A stretch of 64,000 bases of DNA. Source: Dactylonectria macrodidyma (taxonomy: Eukaryota; Ascomycota; Sordariomycetes; Hypocreales; Nectriaceae). The DNA lies in contig JAGMUV010000031.1 in assembly GCA_020744425.1 (NCBI GenBank), positions 186,001 to 250,000 of the forward strand, written 5' to 3'. The position numbers and the translations under genes are program-made. Below are positions 31,548 to 42,445 of this stretch, in pieces. The notes under the pieces were generated by a model. The model made no database searches. It was not told the DNA's origin and worked only from the letters and a program-made list of their open reading frames with translations. Numbering within the stretch: the stretch's first letter is position 1; each line of letters opens with the position of its first letter.

Positions 31548-33237
31548 GATGAGGTCTTAGTTCGGAACGTCTGGACTGAGTGGAGTCGAAGAATAGGCAA
31601 GGATAAGGTCGAGAACTGGTGTTATTGATCTGAGTCTGTAGGATCTCACTGATCTGTATCCTGGATGGACGTAGATTGAAAGTTTCCCTGTGGAGTTTTG
31701 CGTCCGGATCCAGTTCTCCTTTTGTAACTGGGAATCGATGCCCACAATCTCTCGCCGAAAAAATGCGGGGCCAATGCAGATGGCTTGGCTGGGGTAAGAT
31801 CTGTGGTAGGGAAGGCCGCCTGCTTCATGACCTTGGCTTTGCGAACAGAAGGGCATTGAATGGCAAGTCTAACGAATCCATTTCTTCATTATGATATTTC
31901 CTCTTAGCTTTGGGACTTCTGGTGGCATCGACTAGCCGCATTGAGGTTCACCTCCAAGACCCGATGGTCTGTTATCCATAATATCACTCGTCCCAGTGCC
32001 ACGTGGCACAATGGGACGCTAAAAACCACGTGTGAATGGGTCCAGATTCAGCCAAGGCGTCGTGGTGGGGCTCAAACGGTAGATCACTACCTACTGTACA
32101 GACATGTACTAAGGACGTTTATGCATCTTTCCTGTTAGGAAAACTCCAGACTGCTCTATGGGGATAAGTTGCGGGGTAAGGCTGAAAATAATCTACCGCC
32201 ATATTAGCATCACGATCCTTGTAGCGTTGTAAAAGTGCTGATCTTCGCTTCAGCCAACGGCGCATGTTTGCCAGACCCGTCGGAACATCTCGGGTGTCGC
32301 AAGGTATGGCGGGGGCTGCTATTTGCGCCCTGCGCCAACTCGTCTTAGATGAATCGAACTCTTCTCGGGGTTTGACTCATGCGACATGTCTGTAGCTTCT
32401 TGTAACAGTAGGCCAATCGGCTACATCCGTAATTCTGTAACGTGCATGATGGTTCCTGCCGCCGAGAAATTTTCGTTGGGTCTTATTTGACTTTGATGTG
32501 AAAATAGAAGCTAGAACTGTCTTAACTCGTCCGCCTACGGGCGAATACGAGCCACGTGGCAAACGCTGCTCTTGTAGGACAATAATAGAAGCCACGTGGG
32601 CGTGAACTTGGAACAAGCTGAAGAATCCTGGCTGGCATGGCCTAAGCGGCGGGTAGATGATAAACTACAAATCCGAGTTCTCGCGAAGTGGTTGTGCTTT
32701 GATCTCGACCTTTCCTCGGTTCCGGTCGTCTGTTGGCGAAACGCTGGAAGAGCCAGGATATCGGATCCGGTGAGCTTCTGCGCCCCGTTCGAACGCCCAA
32801 ACGTGGGTCTCGAGTCAATTCACCGTTGCCACATGAATCGCGACTTGGGATGACGCAATTGATTGCCTCTCTTCCTGTTCAGGGATAATAATTACATCAA
32901 AGGGGCTGGTACTTGGCAACTTCGTCCTGGTCTGTTTGGCCAAGCTGTTTGCAGCACAACTTAGAACCCCCCCCCCCTTTTTTTTTTTTTTTTTTAAGCA
33001 TCATGATTTGGATGCGGAGTATGTCGGATACCAATAGTTGCTCTCCGCAACCGAGCCTGCTTGCAGGCAGACGTGACTCAAGTGGCATGAATCAGGGACA
33101 ATCCGCCCCGTTCTGAAGCTACGGTAGCATTGAGTCTCCATCCAAACTGGATCACATCGGATCCGATGCCTTTCGATGGCCACCACCGCCACAATCCACC
33201 AGCAAGGCAATCCCAGTTTATTATTCGAGATCAAGTA
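31548..33237. other. Intergenic with CACGTG boxes and a C11T18 tract
   Basis: No gene recognised. CACGTG (E-box type) occurs several times, for example near 32001, 32029, 32552 and 32593. A run of 11 C followed by 18 T spans 32967-32995. The palindrome ATCGGATCCGAT is at 33156-33167. Confidence 0.5.
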
Positions 33238-33335
33238 ACGTACATGATAAGCATGCGGATCAAACAAGCATGCGGATCAAAAATCCCTCAATCTCTCCTC
33301 TTTCCATCTAATCAATTGTTTCTCAACCACAAAAC

Positions 33336-34983
33336 ATGTCACGATTAAATAAAGAGGGAAATGTCCTTCTTGCTCTCCAAGCCCTTCAAAATAACCCAAA
33401 ATTAAGCCTCCGACGAGCCGCAAAGATCTATGAAGTTACCTACACGATACTATGGCGCCGACATTCTTTCTCGAAGTGATTGGATTCCTAAATCACGCAA
33501 ACTATCTGATATAGAGGAGCAGATTATTGTTCAGTATATTCTCGACCTAGATTCGCGAGGGTTTCCCCCGCGGCTTCGTGGGGTGGAAGAAATGGCTAAC
33601 CGACTGCTTGCCGACCGCGACGCGTCACCTGTAGGCAAGCGCTGGGCTTCCAACTTCGTCAAGCGACACCCAGAGCTCAAGACGCGTTTTAATCGTAAAT
33701 TCGAGTATCAGAGAGCTAAATGCGAGGATCCGGCCCTTATTCGTGAATGGTTCTCGCCTGTAGAGAACACAATCGCGAAATATGGTATCCAACTAGCTAA
33801 TATCTACAACTTCGATGAGACTGGCTTTATGATGGGCCTGATTGCAAGCGGAATGGTTGTCACAGGCACAGAAAGACGTAGAAGGCTGAAATCAGTCTAG
33901 CCCGGAAATCGGGAACGGGTTACAGTCATCCAGGCCATTAATGCGGAAGGCTGGGCGATCCAGCCGTTTATCGTGGTTACGGGCCAGTATCACTTCTCCA
34001 GCTGGTACCAAGAAAGCAACCTCCCGGGCGATTAGGCCATCGCCACAACTAAAAATAGCTGGACCGATAACGATACGGGTCTTGAGTGGCTAAAGCACTT
34101 CGATCAGCATACAAAGACTCGATCAAATGGTAGCCATCGTCTTCTAATCCTCGATGGGCACGAAACCCACCACTCAGCCGACTTTAAGACATACTGCGAG
34201 GATAACAACATCATTACGCTTTGTATGCCGCCTCGTTCGTCTCACCTACTTCAGCCTCTTGATATCGGGTGTTTTGGGCCGCTCAAAACGGCCTACGGCC
34301 GAGAAATAGAGCATTTGATCAGATGCTCTATAACCCATGTTTCGAAGACCGAGTTCTTCCCGGCCTTTTAATCCGCCTTTCAAGCCGCAATGACAAAAGG
34401 CAACATACGGGGAGGTTTTAGAGGAGCCGGGCTTGTTCCTCTCGACCCAGAAAATGTGCTTTCAAAGCTTGACGTGCAGCTACGGACTCCAACACCTGTC
34501 TAGGAGGAGGCTAGCCTTCCCGACACTTGGGTGTCGAAGACGCCAAAGACCGTCCTTGAGGCCAGTTCTCAGTCTGAATACCTTAAAAGACGAGTTAGAA
34601 GACATCAGAGCAGCTCTCCAGCCTCTATTTTAGAGGCTATTGAATCATTTTCTAAGGGAACAAAGGCATTAATGCATCAGATAGCGTTATTAAAGTCTGA
34701 GAACCAGATCCTTCGACAGGCGAATGAGACCCTTAGCAGGCGGCGCCGAGCACAAAGAACGCGCTTGCGTAACGAAGGGAAGATGATTGTAGATGAGGGA
34801 AGGGGTGCAATCGATCAGAAGGATGTTGATGCGCAGCTGGAGGTCGAATCATCGAGAAGTCGAGGTCGAGGAGGATCGGTGCAACCGAAGGAAATGCGTT
34901 GTGGAAAGTGCGGCAAGACGGGCCATAACGCAAGAAGATGTCAGGCTACTACGGAGACGTCTGTAGAAAAGCATAACCATTGA
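33336..34983 (+). pseudogene. pogo-type transposase with C-terminal CCHC knuckle, RIP-damaged
   Basis: From ATG 33336 the product has an HTH head (LSLRRAAKIYEV), a CENP-B-like region (GKRWASNFVKRHPELKTRF) and the DDE core with IYNFDETGFMMG, LLILDGHETHHSADF and HLLQPLDIGCFGPLK. A coiled coil and a CCHC zinc knuckle (CGKCGKTGHNARRC) close it. A frame change near 33460 and four in-frame stops inactivate it: TAG at about 33898 and 34034, TAA at about 34370, and TAG at about 34501. Their contexts fit CAG, TGG, CAA and CAG in a working copy, so every stop is explained by a C-to-T or G-to-A change. The knuckle at the C-terminus separates it from the other pogo families in the window. Confidence 0.82.
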
Positions 34984-35077
34984 TTTTAATTGATTAGATG
35001 CTTTGTTGTGTTTTTATCTTGGTTCTTATATTAAGGGTTGAGAAAAGTGATCCGTATGCTTGTTTGTGTTGAATTGG

Positions 35078-35298
35078 TGTTGTTGGATTGCGCAGCGATG
35101 CTGAGTGCACTTGATAAAAGGTGGTTGTTATTTTTTGATTGTTCTGATTGTCAATTTTTTAATGAACGTGAAAGCCCTCTTTTATACTTCAGTATGAGCC
35201 TGAGTCCTACGAAGTCGCCACCATCTAGGACTTCTTTTAGAGTTTGTCATGACGTCAGGGTCATGAAGTCGAGGAGGAAACCTCAAATCCTTCCAACA
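35078..35298 (-). repeat. Solo LTR with target duplication ATTGG
   Basis: On the minus strand the 221-bp LTR begins TGTTGGAAGG and ends CAACAACA. ATTGG flanks it at 35073-35077 and 35299-35303. It contains TATAAAAGAGGGC and shares CAAGTGCACTCAGCATC near its end with the solo LTR at 38347-38568, so both belong to one family. Confidence 0.85.
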
Positions 35299-35431
35299 AT
35301 TGGACCATGTTAGAACACCTAGGCGCAGGGTAGTCACGTGAGAGCACAGCCCGAATAGGAAGGCGGTCGAGACCGGCTATTGGTGTAGATGCATTATGCC
35401 CCACTTTTAGTCGTCACAGACACATTTAAGG

Positions 35432-35590
35432 CAGCGCTGCTATCAATTCAATTCAAGTAACACAAAAGCAAAAAAAGCGGCTATCTGATTGGAGAACTTG
35501 AATTGGTTACCCAATTCAATTCAAGTTATCCAATTAAAATACAGGGTTTTTTGCTTTTTTATTACTTGAATTGAATTGATAGCAGCGCTG
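35432..35590. mobile_element. hAT-type MITE, 159 bp, with 8-bp target duplication
   Basis: The ends are perfect 29-bp inverted repeats starting CAGCGCTGCTATCAATTCAA (35432-35460, and 35562-35590 in reverse). ATTTAAGG stands on both sides (35424-35431 and 35591-35598). The centre is AT-rich with more TTCAATTCAAGTTA motifs. CAGCG ends and 8-bp duplications are hAT traits; its autonomous partner is not identified. Confidence 0.9.
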
Positions 35591-35714
35591 ATTTAAGGAG
35601 GCACAGCTAAGAGACCTCCTGGACATACAGATAATAAACAGACGATTACAGAGTCATCAGAGTGGTCACCCAAGCTATCCAACAGTTTGATCCGCATGCT
35701 TATCATGTACGTTA

Positions 35715-36598
35715 ATTGAATTTGCTCAAAAGTGTGGGGAAAATTCCGCTAAACCGTTCCCCCAGATAATGAATCCTCTCATCTCGACAAACTTTCCAAC
35801 ACACCGCCTTGATTTGCCGAACTCCATGGAGCAGATCCCATCTCCCATCAAGCCTCTTACAGTGATGGCCTTAGCTGCCTTTGCCAGGGTACCGGTAAAA
35901 AGTTGAGGGCACAATTGACCTTCCCCGCTCGTACCTTCACAAGGACGGAGGTCATTACCACAGCCGGCGACCTAGTAAATGATTGGCCGTTCTCCAAACC
36001 CCACACAGAACTTCCAAAGTTCTTGCAATGGTTCCCAATCTGGCCAATCTGGCCAACGAATAGAAGGCCGAAAAGAGCCTCAATTGTTCTAATCCTCACG
36101 AACAATACAGAATCTCGTATCATGGCATGTATCGTCCAGCAACGACACATGATCGTAAATGGGATAGTATCCTAGCCGAAGAGGCGTTCTGCAACTCGCA
36201 CCTAGGGCTACTGCTGCTCGATATCCCATTACCCCGGTCTGAACTCTGCCGTCCTTGTGACCTACCGACATTGTAGAATGCGCGCTCAGACAGGGGCTAT
36301 CGTATGTGGTGGCCGTCGGAAAACTCGTCGGAGAACTCCACCACACTATACTTAATTTACCCTGGCCGCAATGTTCAGCTCTGCCGACCGAGTCAGGGAT
36401 TAGGGGTGTCGGAATTAATGTCGGGAAACTCCACATTTTCTTGTCTTCTGCCCGGGGGTTGCGACCAGGATTTGTCGGAATTCATGTCAGGAAACCCCTT
36501 CATTGCGACGCTACCTACGTGGCCCCATTAAAAGTGTCAGCCTGCCAAGGCGCTAGTATCGGGAGGAGTGCTTGACTAAAGTTGTCATGTGGTACCGG
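35715..36598. other. Intergenic, no gene recognised
   Basis: Short frames only. GGAAACTCC-like motifs (TCGGGAAACTCCAC and variants) recur near 36310-36500 without a clear tandem structure. Confidence 0.4.
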
Positions 36599-36600
36599 TA

Positions 36601-38008
36601 CAGCGGGGTTCCAAAAGTCTTGCAACAGCCCCACTTACACCACCACCCTCACCAGAACGCATGTAATAAAGATACCAATTAAACAGGCCACAGACTAGCT
36701 GTAATAAAAGTAACTACATTTTTGGATTCCTCAGAGGCGTGGCTTTAATATTTTGTATACCAACCCCTAGCTTTAGGGCAAGTTTCCACCCTACGCGGCA
36801 TTGACTCTAGTAGGCCCCGAATGAAGTCTTGAGGGATAGCTTCCCACGCCGCTTCTAAGCACACTTTAAATTTAGCGATATCGGCTGCGTTTTTCTTCAA
36901 TTTAGAGACCCAAGGGAACATTCTACAGAGATCTCTCTTTAGTCTGGCCCAAACATGCTCGATGGGGTTCAGATCGGAGCTGTGAGGCGGCCAGTCAATA
37001 AGAGAGATCCCGTGCTCAAGCAGAAAGCTCATCGAGACCTTTGATGTGTGAATTCCAGCATTATCCTGCTGAAAATGCCGGGTGCCGTTATAGTCAGGAA
37101 GAAGCCCAGAAGTCAGAGCTTCGATATAGCTATTTGATGAGTAGCCGCCACGCTTGGAGGCTGTATCCCGAGTCATAATAACCAACTTGCTTCGGCTCTT
37201 CTTGCAAATTGCACCCCATACCATTATCGTTACATCACCCTTGCCATGGGCTATTTTATTAACGAATTTTGGGTCATAGATCTCGTGGGTAAACCTCCAG
37301 ACCCAGGTGCCTGGATTAGCGCTACCATTTGCAGCAGAGCATTCATCAGAGAAGATAACCTAAGGGGTGTAAGTAACAGGTATAGTAGCAGACGGGGACA
37401 TCTTAAACACTCAGCCATACGTCACTCAATTCTTCTTCTCTTTTCGCCCAGTCACGCGTAAATTGAAGCCGCTGAGCTGCATCTTCCTTTCGTAAAAAGA
37501 TCCTCTTTCTCGCTTGCCATTTGCGTAAGTTGATCTCATTTAAAGCCCGGCGTACAGTCGTCGCGCTCACCCCAAGACTCAGGTCATCTACCAGATCTTT
37601 TCTTGAGACACCTTCATCCTGTCGTATAGTATGAATAATAGCCCTTTTCGCCCGAGGCGTTAGGCTTGGAGGCCGGCCGGACTGAGGGCTAGGATCGATT
37701 GATCCGGTTGTCTCGAGCCGTTGAAGCAGACGGCTGATTGTGGCCGTCGTGACCCCAAAACGCATCGCGACCACACTCCTTTTTTCTCCAGCTTGCACGG
37801 CCGCAATAATAGCCGCACGAAGCTCGGGGCTAGTTCTTTGTTTTCCTTGGCGATTTCCGGATATTATGATCCCGAAAGATTGTAAATTGGACGTCATAAT
37901 AAAAAGTTGTGGGATGTTGAAGATGAAGGAGCAAAAAACGCGGTTCGGATCCTTGACGCTGGTCGCGAAAAAGTCGTGTGGCGTTGCAAGACTTTTGGAA
38001 CCCCGCTG
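36601..38008 (-). mobile_element. Tc1/mariner-type transposon, apparently intact
   Basis: The 1408-bp element has 26-bp terminal inverted repeats beginning CAGCGGGGTTCCAAAAGTCT at both ends, flanked by the TA target duplication (36599-36600 and 38009-38010). One spliced transposase gene fills it on the minus strand. Length and the CAGYGGGG-like ends resemble the fungal impala group. Confidence 0.9.
36745..37897 (-). CDS. Tc1-type transposase, one intron
   Basis: Exon 1 is 37897-37421, the intron 37420-37360 (61 bp) and exon 2 37359-36745, for 363 residues, the normal size. The N-terminus holds a paired-type HTH (VVAMRFGVTTATISRLLQRL) with a GRPPSL linker (GRPR-type) and a second HTH (VSATTVRRALNEIN). 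The DDE_3 catalytic residues are Asp in VIFSDECS, Asp in FQQDNAGIHTS and Glu in DLNPIEHVW, so the pattern is DD34E-like. Splicing joins ELSD to VIFSDE in frame; unspliced, the frame stops within a few codons. No lesion was found. Confidence 0.88.
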
Positions 38009-38010
38009 TA

Positions 38011-38341
38011 CATCAACTAAAGAATAAGCCCTTCTGAAGGCACTATACTATTAGGAAGCTTTTTCCGCTAAGGTCTGGGATTAGTTGAGTAAGTAGCATG
38101 TTAAGCTTACTGTATTTCTTCATTCCTACAGCGCCTAGTACGTGCTCCGAGTATTTTTGTTGTAGAGCTGCTTAGTGCGGAAAGATTGGGGCCAAGCTTT
38201 TCATATCGCCCCCCCGTACGCAGGGTCATCATCCTCGAGTCTTCCAAGGCTCTCTAGCGTTCGGGAGTCTCAGTTGTCAGGTGGATAATCTGTGGCCTCC
38301 CGTTGAATCAGGCCGCCTATCTTCGATTCACTTTAGGCTAA
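38011..38341. other. Intergenic, no gene recognised
   Basis: No coding frame or repeat of note between the Tc1 element and the solo LTR. Confidence 0.4.
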
Positions 38342-38346
38342 CTACG

Positions 38347-38568
38347 TGTTGGAAGAACTGAGAGTTCCCCCTTAACTTCAGGATCAAGATTAAAGTTTGA
38401 AGTCCTACGATTAAGGTTCAAAGTTCTAGATGGGATCATTCAAAGATATAAGGCCCTAAAGGGCCTCTCATTGAGATCATGGAAACTTAACTATGAATAA
38501 TTACAATCATTACAACAAGAACTACCTTTTGTCAAGTGCACTCAGCATCCCTGCGCGACACAACAACG
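38347..38568 (+). repeat. Solo LTR with target duplication CTACG
   Basis: The 222-bp LTR begins TGTTGGAAGAACTGAG and ends GACACAACAACG; CTACG flanks it (38342-38346 and 38569-38573). It shares CAAGTGCACTCAGCATC with the LTR at 35078-35298 and ACTTCAGGAT and AGATATAAGG with that at 26332. The last base is G rather than A, probably a later mutation. Confidence 0.75.
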
Positions 38569-38949
38569 CTACGTGCATGAAAAGGATAGGCTCCATGTGT
38601 AGGACACGAAATCTCTCCAAGACGTTTTGATCCTTTCTTCCCAGCAGTGATTTCCGCATTTACAGCGCCTTTCAAACGGTCATGGGGCGCTCTGGGGCAT
38701 TTGCGGGGTAAACGGGTGATCCTGCAACTGCAGACCGTAACGTCAAGTTATCGATGTAAGGATATGGTTATGATGTGAACAGTTGAGCCACGCGTAGATA
38801 TAGTAGAGAGGATATGCCTCGGTTTAAGGGATGAAACGGATAGAATCCCTTACTTGCCGTTGTTCACTGCTCATTTGTCTGTGCTACAGGCGAACCAGGT
38901 GAACCATCATCGCCGAGTTTACAACTTCTTACCTCTTATCTAATCCATC

Positions 38950-39930
38950 ATGGAGAAGAATAAAAAGACAGGCGTAGCCGAGATCTCAGCTGCTGCGACA
39001 GGAGGGATAGAGCTCGTTCAATTGCTTCGCCTGGATGTAACTCCATGGTACAAGAAGCCAAACTTGCGCCGCTTGTACTTGTGCCTCATCCCAGCAACTC
39101 TAGAGGTTAAGATGGCAACGTGGTACGATGGCTCAATATAAAACGGACTCCAAGCCGTTGAGATTTGTCAGAAATGTAAGTGAAGTTGATCGCACCAGCG
39201 TGAGATTTCGAAATTGAGGCACAAGGACATATACTAGTGCAGCTGGTTGAAGACGTTGACTCGCCCATCGGGGCTTTACTAGGTACTTTGAACGCATCCT
39301 ACAACCTTTGCGGCGTAATTACTCTATCTATAGTACCATGGGTGAATGAAATAATTGATAGAAAGCACGGCATCGCGGTTGGTTCTGCCATCCTCATCAT
39401 GGGTGTCATCCTCAAAGCTTGTGCCCAGAAATATGTACCCGCCGTCTCTACATGATAAAATCAAATTTTATTGAACTAATCATGTCTGTCCTTAATTGGC
39501 ACTTTTCTCGCCTTTTGACCAGATTATCGGCATGAGGATCCCTTTCTGTGTTTCTTGCGCCTCGTAACTCGTTGCCGAACTTTCCTATGCTTACCAAGCC
39601 TCTGTCAATGTTTTGTGGTACGTCAGTGCAATCCTTGCCGCGGGCGTAACTCTCGGAACACAGTCCATGCCTACTACTGGGCATGGTGTATGTCATCGGC
39701 GGTTCAGATGGCCCCGGTGACACTACAACTTACCTTTATCTGGCTCGTGACCGACTCTCCTCGTTGGTTTATCGCCAAAGATCGAGGCGAGGAGGCCTTT
39801 GAGGTTCTCGTCAAGTACCGCGAAGAAGGCGACGGAAAGGAATGTCATCCATGATTGGGAGATTAACTCAAAGCTCGGGGTCTCAATCTGAATTAGCGCA
39901 ACCAATAATGATGTTTATTTACGAAGCATC
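38950..39930 (+). pseudogene. MFS sugar transporter gene, degenerate
   Basis: The ATG at 38950 starts a typical sugar/lactose-permease head (TPWYKKPNLRRLYLCLIPA, then YDGSI followed at once by TAA where Met-Asn is expected). After an intron-like gap the frame at 39237-39455 gives SPIGALLGTLNASYNLCGVI and KHGIAVGSAILIMGVI. Later pieces read VAELSYAYQASVNVLWYVSA, SAVQMAPVTLQLTFIWLV, and SPRWFIAKDRGEEAFEVLVK to about 39835. Several frame changes and stops separate them, and the second half of the gene is absent: a hAT fragment begins near 39945. The protein would have been a plasma-membrane sugar carrier. Confidence 0.72.
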
Positions 39931-39944
39931 TACACAACTCTCGA

Positions 39945-41060
39945 TGCCTCGATGACTCGGGCAGATACAGAGGCACGAAGGATGCAATGCTTCGGGTATA
40001 TCCTAAACCTTATTGCCAAAGCCTTCCTCTATGACGATAATGCGGCTTCTTTCGAACTTCAGTCTGAGGGTTATGGCATGCTAGAGCAGGTTGAAGAAGA
40101 CCTTGAACACTGGCGAGCTAAGGGTCCAACTGGGAAGCTTCATAATATCGTTAGGTTCATCCGAGCCTCTCCGCAACGCACTGAAGCATTCAAAGCATAT
40201 GCTAGGGAGCAGGAAGACGCAGACATTTATAAGCATGCAGAAGAAACAACGACCGAGCTTGAAGTCATACAGAAAAACGCTACGAGATAGAATTCGACCT
40301 ATATAATAATCGAACGCGCCTTAATCAAGCAGACTGAGCTCAATAGCTTCATTCAAGAGTTAGGTTTGGAAGCAGATGCCTCAAGAAGGCCTCCCGCAGC
40401 CGATATCCTGACCTCTAATAACTGGAAGGTCCTCAGGGAAGTTCGTTATATCTTAGGGCCGATCTATAATATGACGATGAGAACACGGGGATGGGGTACA
40501 AGCGGGGGTCACGGCAGGCTCTGGGAGGTCATGACAGGGATAGAGTTTATTCTGGAACATCTCGAAGACTGGCGGGCTCTCTATGATGAGGAACCCGCTC
40601 GTCTAGCTACGGAAGCAAGGCACATAAGCCAGGGAGAGGAGCCTGAGCTAGCTATGGGTGTGAAATCAACATCTACGCGGTCACCGGCAGTCAGCCAAAC
40701 CCGAGAGCGACCCTCACGCCAGCCACGACTACCATCAAGGCTTCAGGGGGGTGAGTTCACGCCGTTGCGCCGCTATCGCAAATCAACTCTTCCGACTTAT
40801 CCACGTCCCCTATTCAGTGGTGGATCGATTATAGGAACGCTTTTCCACCTCTGGGCAGATTTGCATTAGATATCCTTGCTATTCCGGCCATGGCAACTGA
40901 CTGTAAGAGAGCATTCAGCCTTGCGAAGCTTACAGTCACCTCACAGAGGCATTCCCTGCTTGGATCGAGCATTGAGTCGGTCTAATTACTGATGAACTGT
41001 GTCAGGGGACGGCGTATTACTCTAGGGGGGCTCTGCTAGAGCAACAAGGCCAGTTAGAAC
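39945..41060 (+). pseudogene. hAT transposase remnant, 5'-truncated
   Basis: The plus strand begins within the hAT core (RRMQCFGYILNLIAKAFLYD) and continues with KGPTGKLHNIVRFIRASPQR, a stop at 40288-40290, WKVLREVRYILGPIYNMTMR and a Pro/Ser-rich linker. After a frame change near 40850 comes the dimerisation block (LDILAIPAMATDCKRAFSLA, KLTVTSQRHSLL). A TAA after GSSIESV replaces an expected CAA. BED finger and first catalytic blocks are missing. It differs from the other hAT remnants in the window. Confidence 0.75.
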
Positions 41061-41114
41061 CAACGACAGGATGCCGAAGCTGGGGATAGCTTCACGAGAC
41101 TTATAATATATCGA

Positions 41115-41225
41115 GATATCTATCAATCAATCAATCAGATCAGATATGGAGGGTAAATTATCAGTTCAGATCAGATTTGGGTCCTGATCTGATTTGATTG
41201 ATCTGACAGCAGTGCTGATCCCCGC
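41115..41225. repeat. Possible degenerate hAT-type MITE
   Basis: The left part (TCAATCAATCAGATCAGAT) and the right part (ATCTGATTTGATTGATCTGA) are imperfect inverted copies. The right edge CAGCAGTGCTG resembles the CAGCGCTGCT end of the MITE at 35432. The left edge is eroded and no target duplication was found. Confidence 0.4.
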
Positions 41226-41532
41226 CAGTACACCGTCAAGAAATTCGGGCTCAAGCACTTCCAAACCGGCCCAAACGACCCACGATCCAAGCGTCTGCTA
41301 CGAAAGGGCCCCATGCCAGATGAGAAGCGTTACGTGAACTGGCTCGAGCATGGCGTGGTACCCTTGCTGCATTACGGGATGGAGGGCATACCTCTCAATG
41401 GCGGTCATTATCACGTTCTGCGTGGGAGTTAGCGTGTTGATTGTGTTTGATATCAGGAAGTATAGGAGGCGAGCTCATACAAAGTTGCAGACTGAGGATG
41501 GCGAGATACAGGTGCAGAAGTTGGAGACATAG
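41225..41532 (+). pseudogene. C-terminal scrap of an unrecognised membrane-anchored protein
   Basis: The frame reads TVKKFGLKHFQTGPNDP, KRLLRKGPMPDEKRYVNWLE, HGVVPLLHYGMEG, then after a one-base frame change near 41380 a single transmembrane helix (MAVIITFCVGVSVLIVFDI) and a charged tail to TAG 41530-41532. The architecture suggests an extracellular or lumenal enzyme with one C-terminal membrane anchor. The family was not recognised, and the upstream part is absent. Confidence 0.4.
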
Positions 41533-42219
41533 CTGATACCCACCTCTGACTGGAAGTTCGGACCTCCGGGCAGCGTGTCTGGAGAGCCAGTATGACTAGC
41601 TGGAAGACCTTCCTTCCAGTTTGATCGATTGTATGACGTTTCGGTCGGTTGGATGTGACATCTTGTTCTACATTACGTCGTCGAGGTATGTTCAAGGGCT
41701 TAATAAGCGTCCCAAAAGGGTACAAATATGATCTGGATCTGTTCTGTATATCCAGGAGGCAGCACGCCTTCACCCCTGGACTGGATTGGAGCGACCCCGG
41801 ATCCAGCTACAATCCAATCCAATAAGATCACTGCCGCTCATCAAAGAAAAGAGTTCTTCATTGCTCAGAGACCTAACTTGAGAAGGATCAGAGATTCAGT
41901 TCTAATTCCCTAGTAATTACTGCGGGATGATGAACACACTAGACCAACCGAAGCAAACAGGAGCTCTAGGAACGGGAGTTGCACCTCCTCAACCAGGCAG
42001 ACAACCCCAAGTCCATGCTTGCATTTGGCAGGCAATGACACTACTGAATGTAACAGCAGGCAGCAATATACCGATCATGATTCAAACTATTGCATCCTGA
42101 AACTATAAGATACTATACGTGCTTCCACTCATTTAGATATAATCAAGAGACTTCATCCATCTAGATCGGATCGCATTCTGTCGCGTGTGCATGCGGCTGT
42201 AATTCAGCCGAAGGCTGAC
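41533..42219. other. Intergenic, no gene recognised
   Basis: No supported gene. TCTGGATCTGTT and CTGGACTGGATTGGAG-like stretches are AT/GC-mixed, without a clear repeat. Confidence 0.4.
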
Positions 42220-42445
42220 TCTACATTAAGGGTTTGGTGCAGACAGGGGTCAATAAGTTTCCCGGGTTCTGATTGGCCAGCAATTTGTATGGATGGCCGC
42301 AAAACGTGCAACAACTGGACAATGGCTGCTAAGAAGTGGGCCTAGCTTTCTGCGGCTCGCAGCACCCCTGGTTTGTTTACTTGCGCTTCGCTTGACATGG
42401 AAATTTCATTGAAACAACGCGTCTTGATGCGTGCTTCATTAAGTA

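Larger units (their letters stand above)
33238..35712 (+). mobile_element. pogo-type transposon with complete terminal repeats and nested insertions
   Basis: Both ends carry a 28-bp perfect inverted repeat; the left begins ACGTACATGATAAGCATGCG (33238), the right is its reverse complement ending at 35712, and TA flanks both (33236-33237 and 35713-35714). A second AAGCATGCGGATCAAA unit follows the left repeat. The 2475-bp element carries a plus-strand DDE_1 transposase pseudogene. Its 3' non-coding part has been hit by a solo LTR (35078-35298) and by a hAT-type MITE (35432-35590), each with perfect target duplications. Confidence 0.88.
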
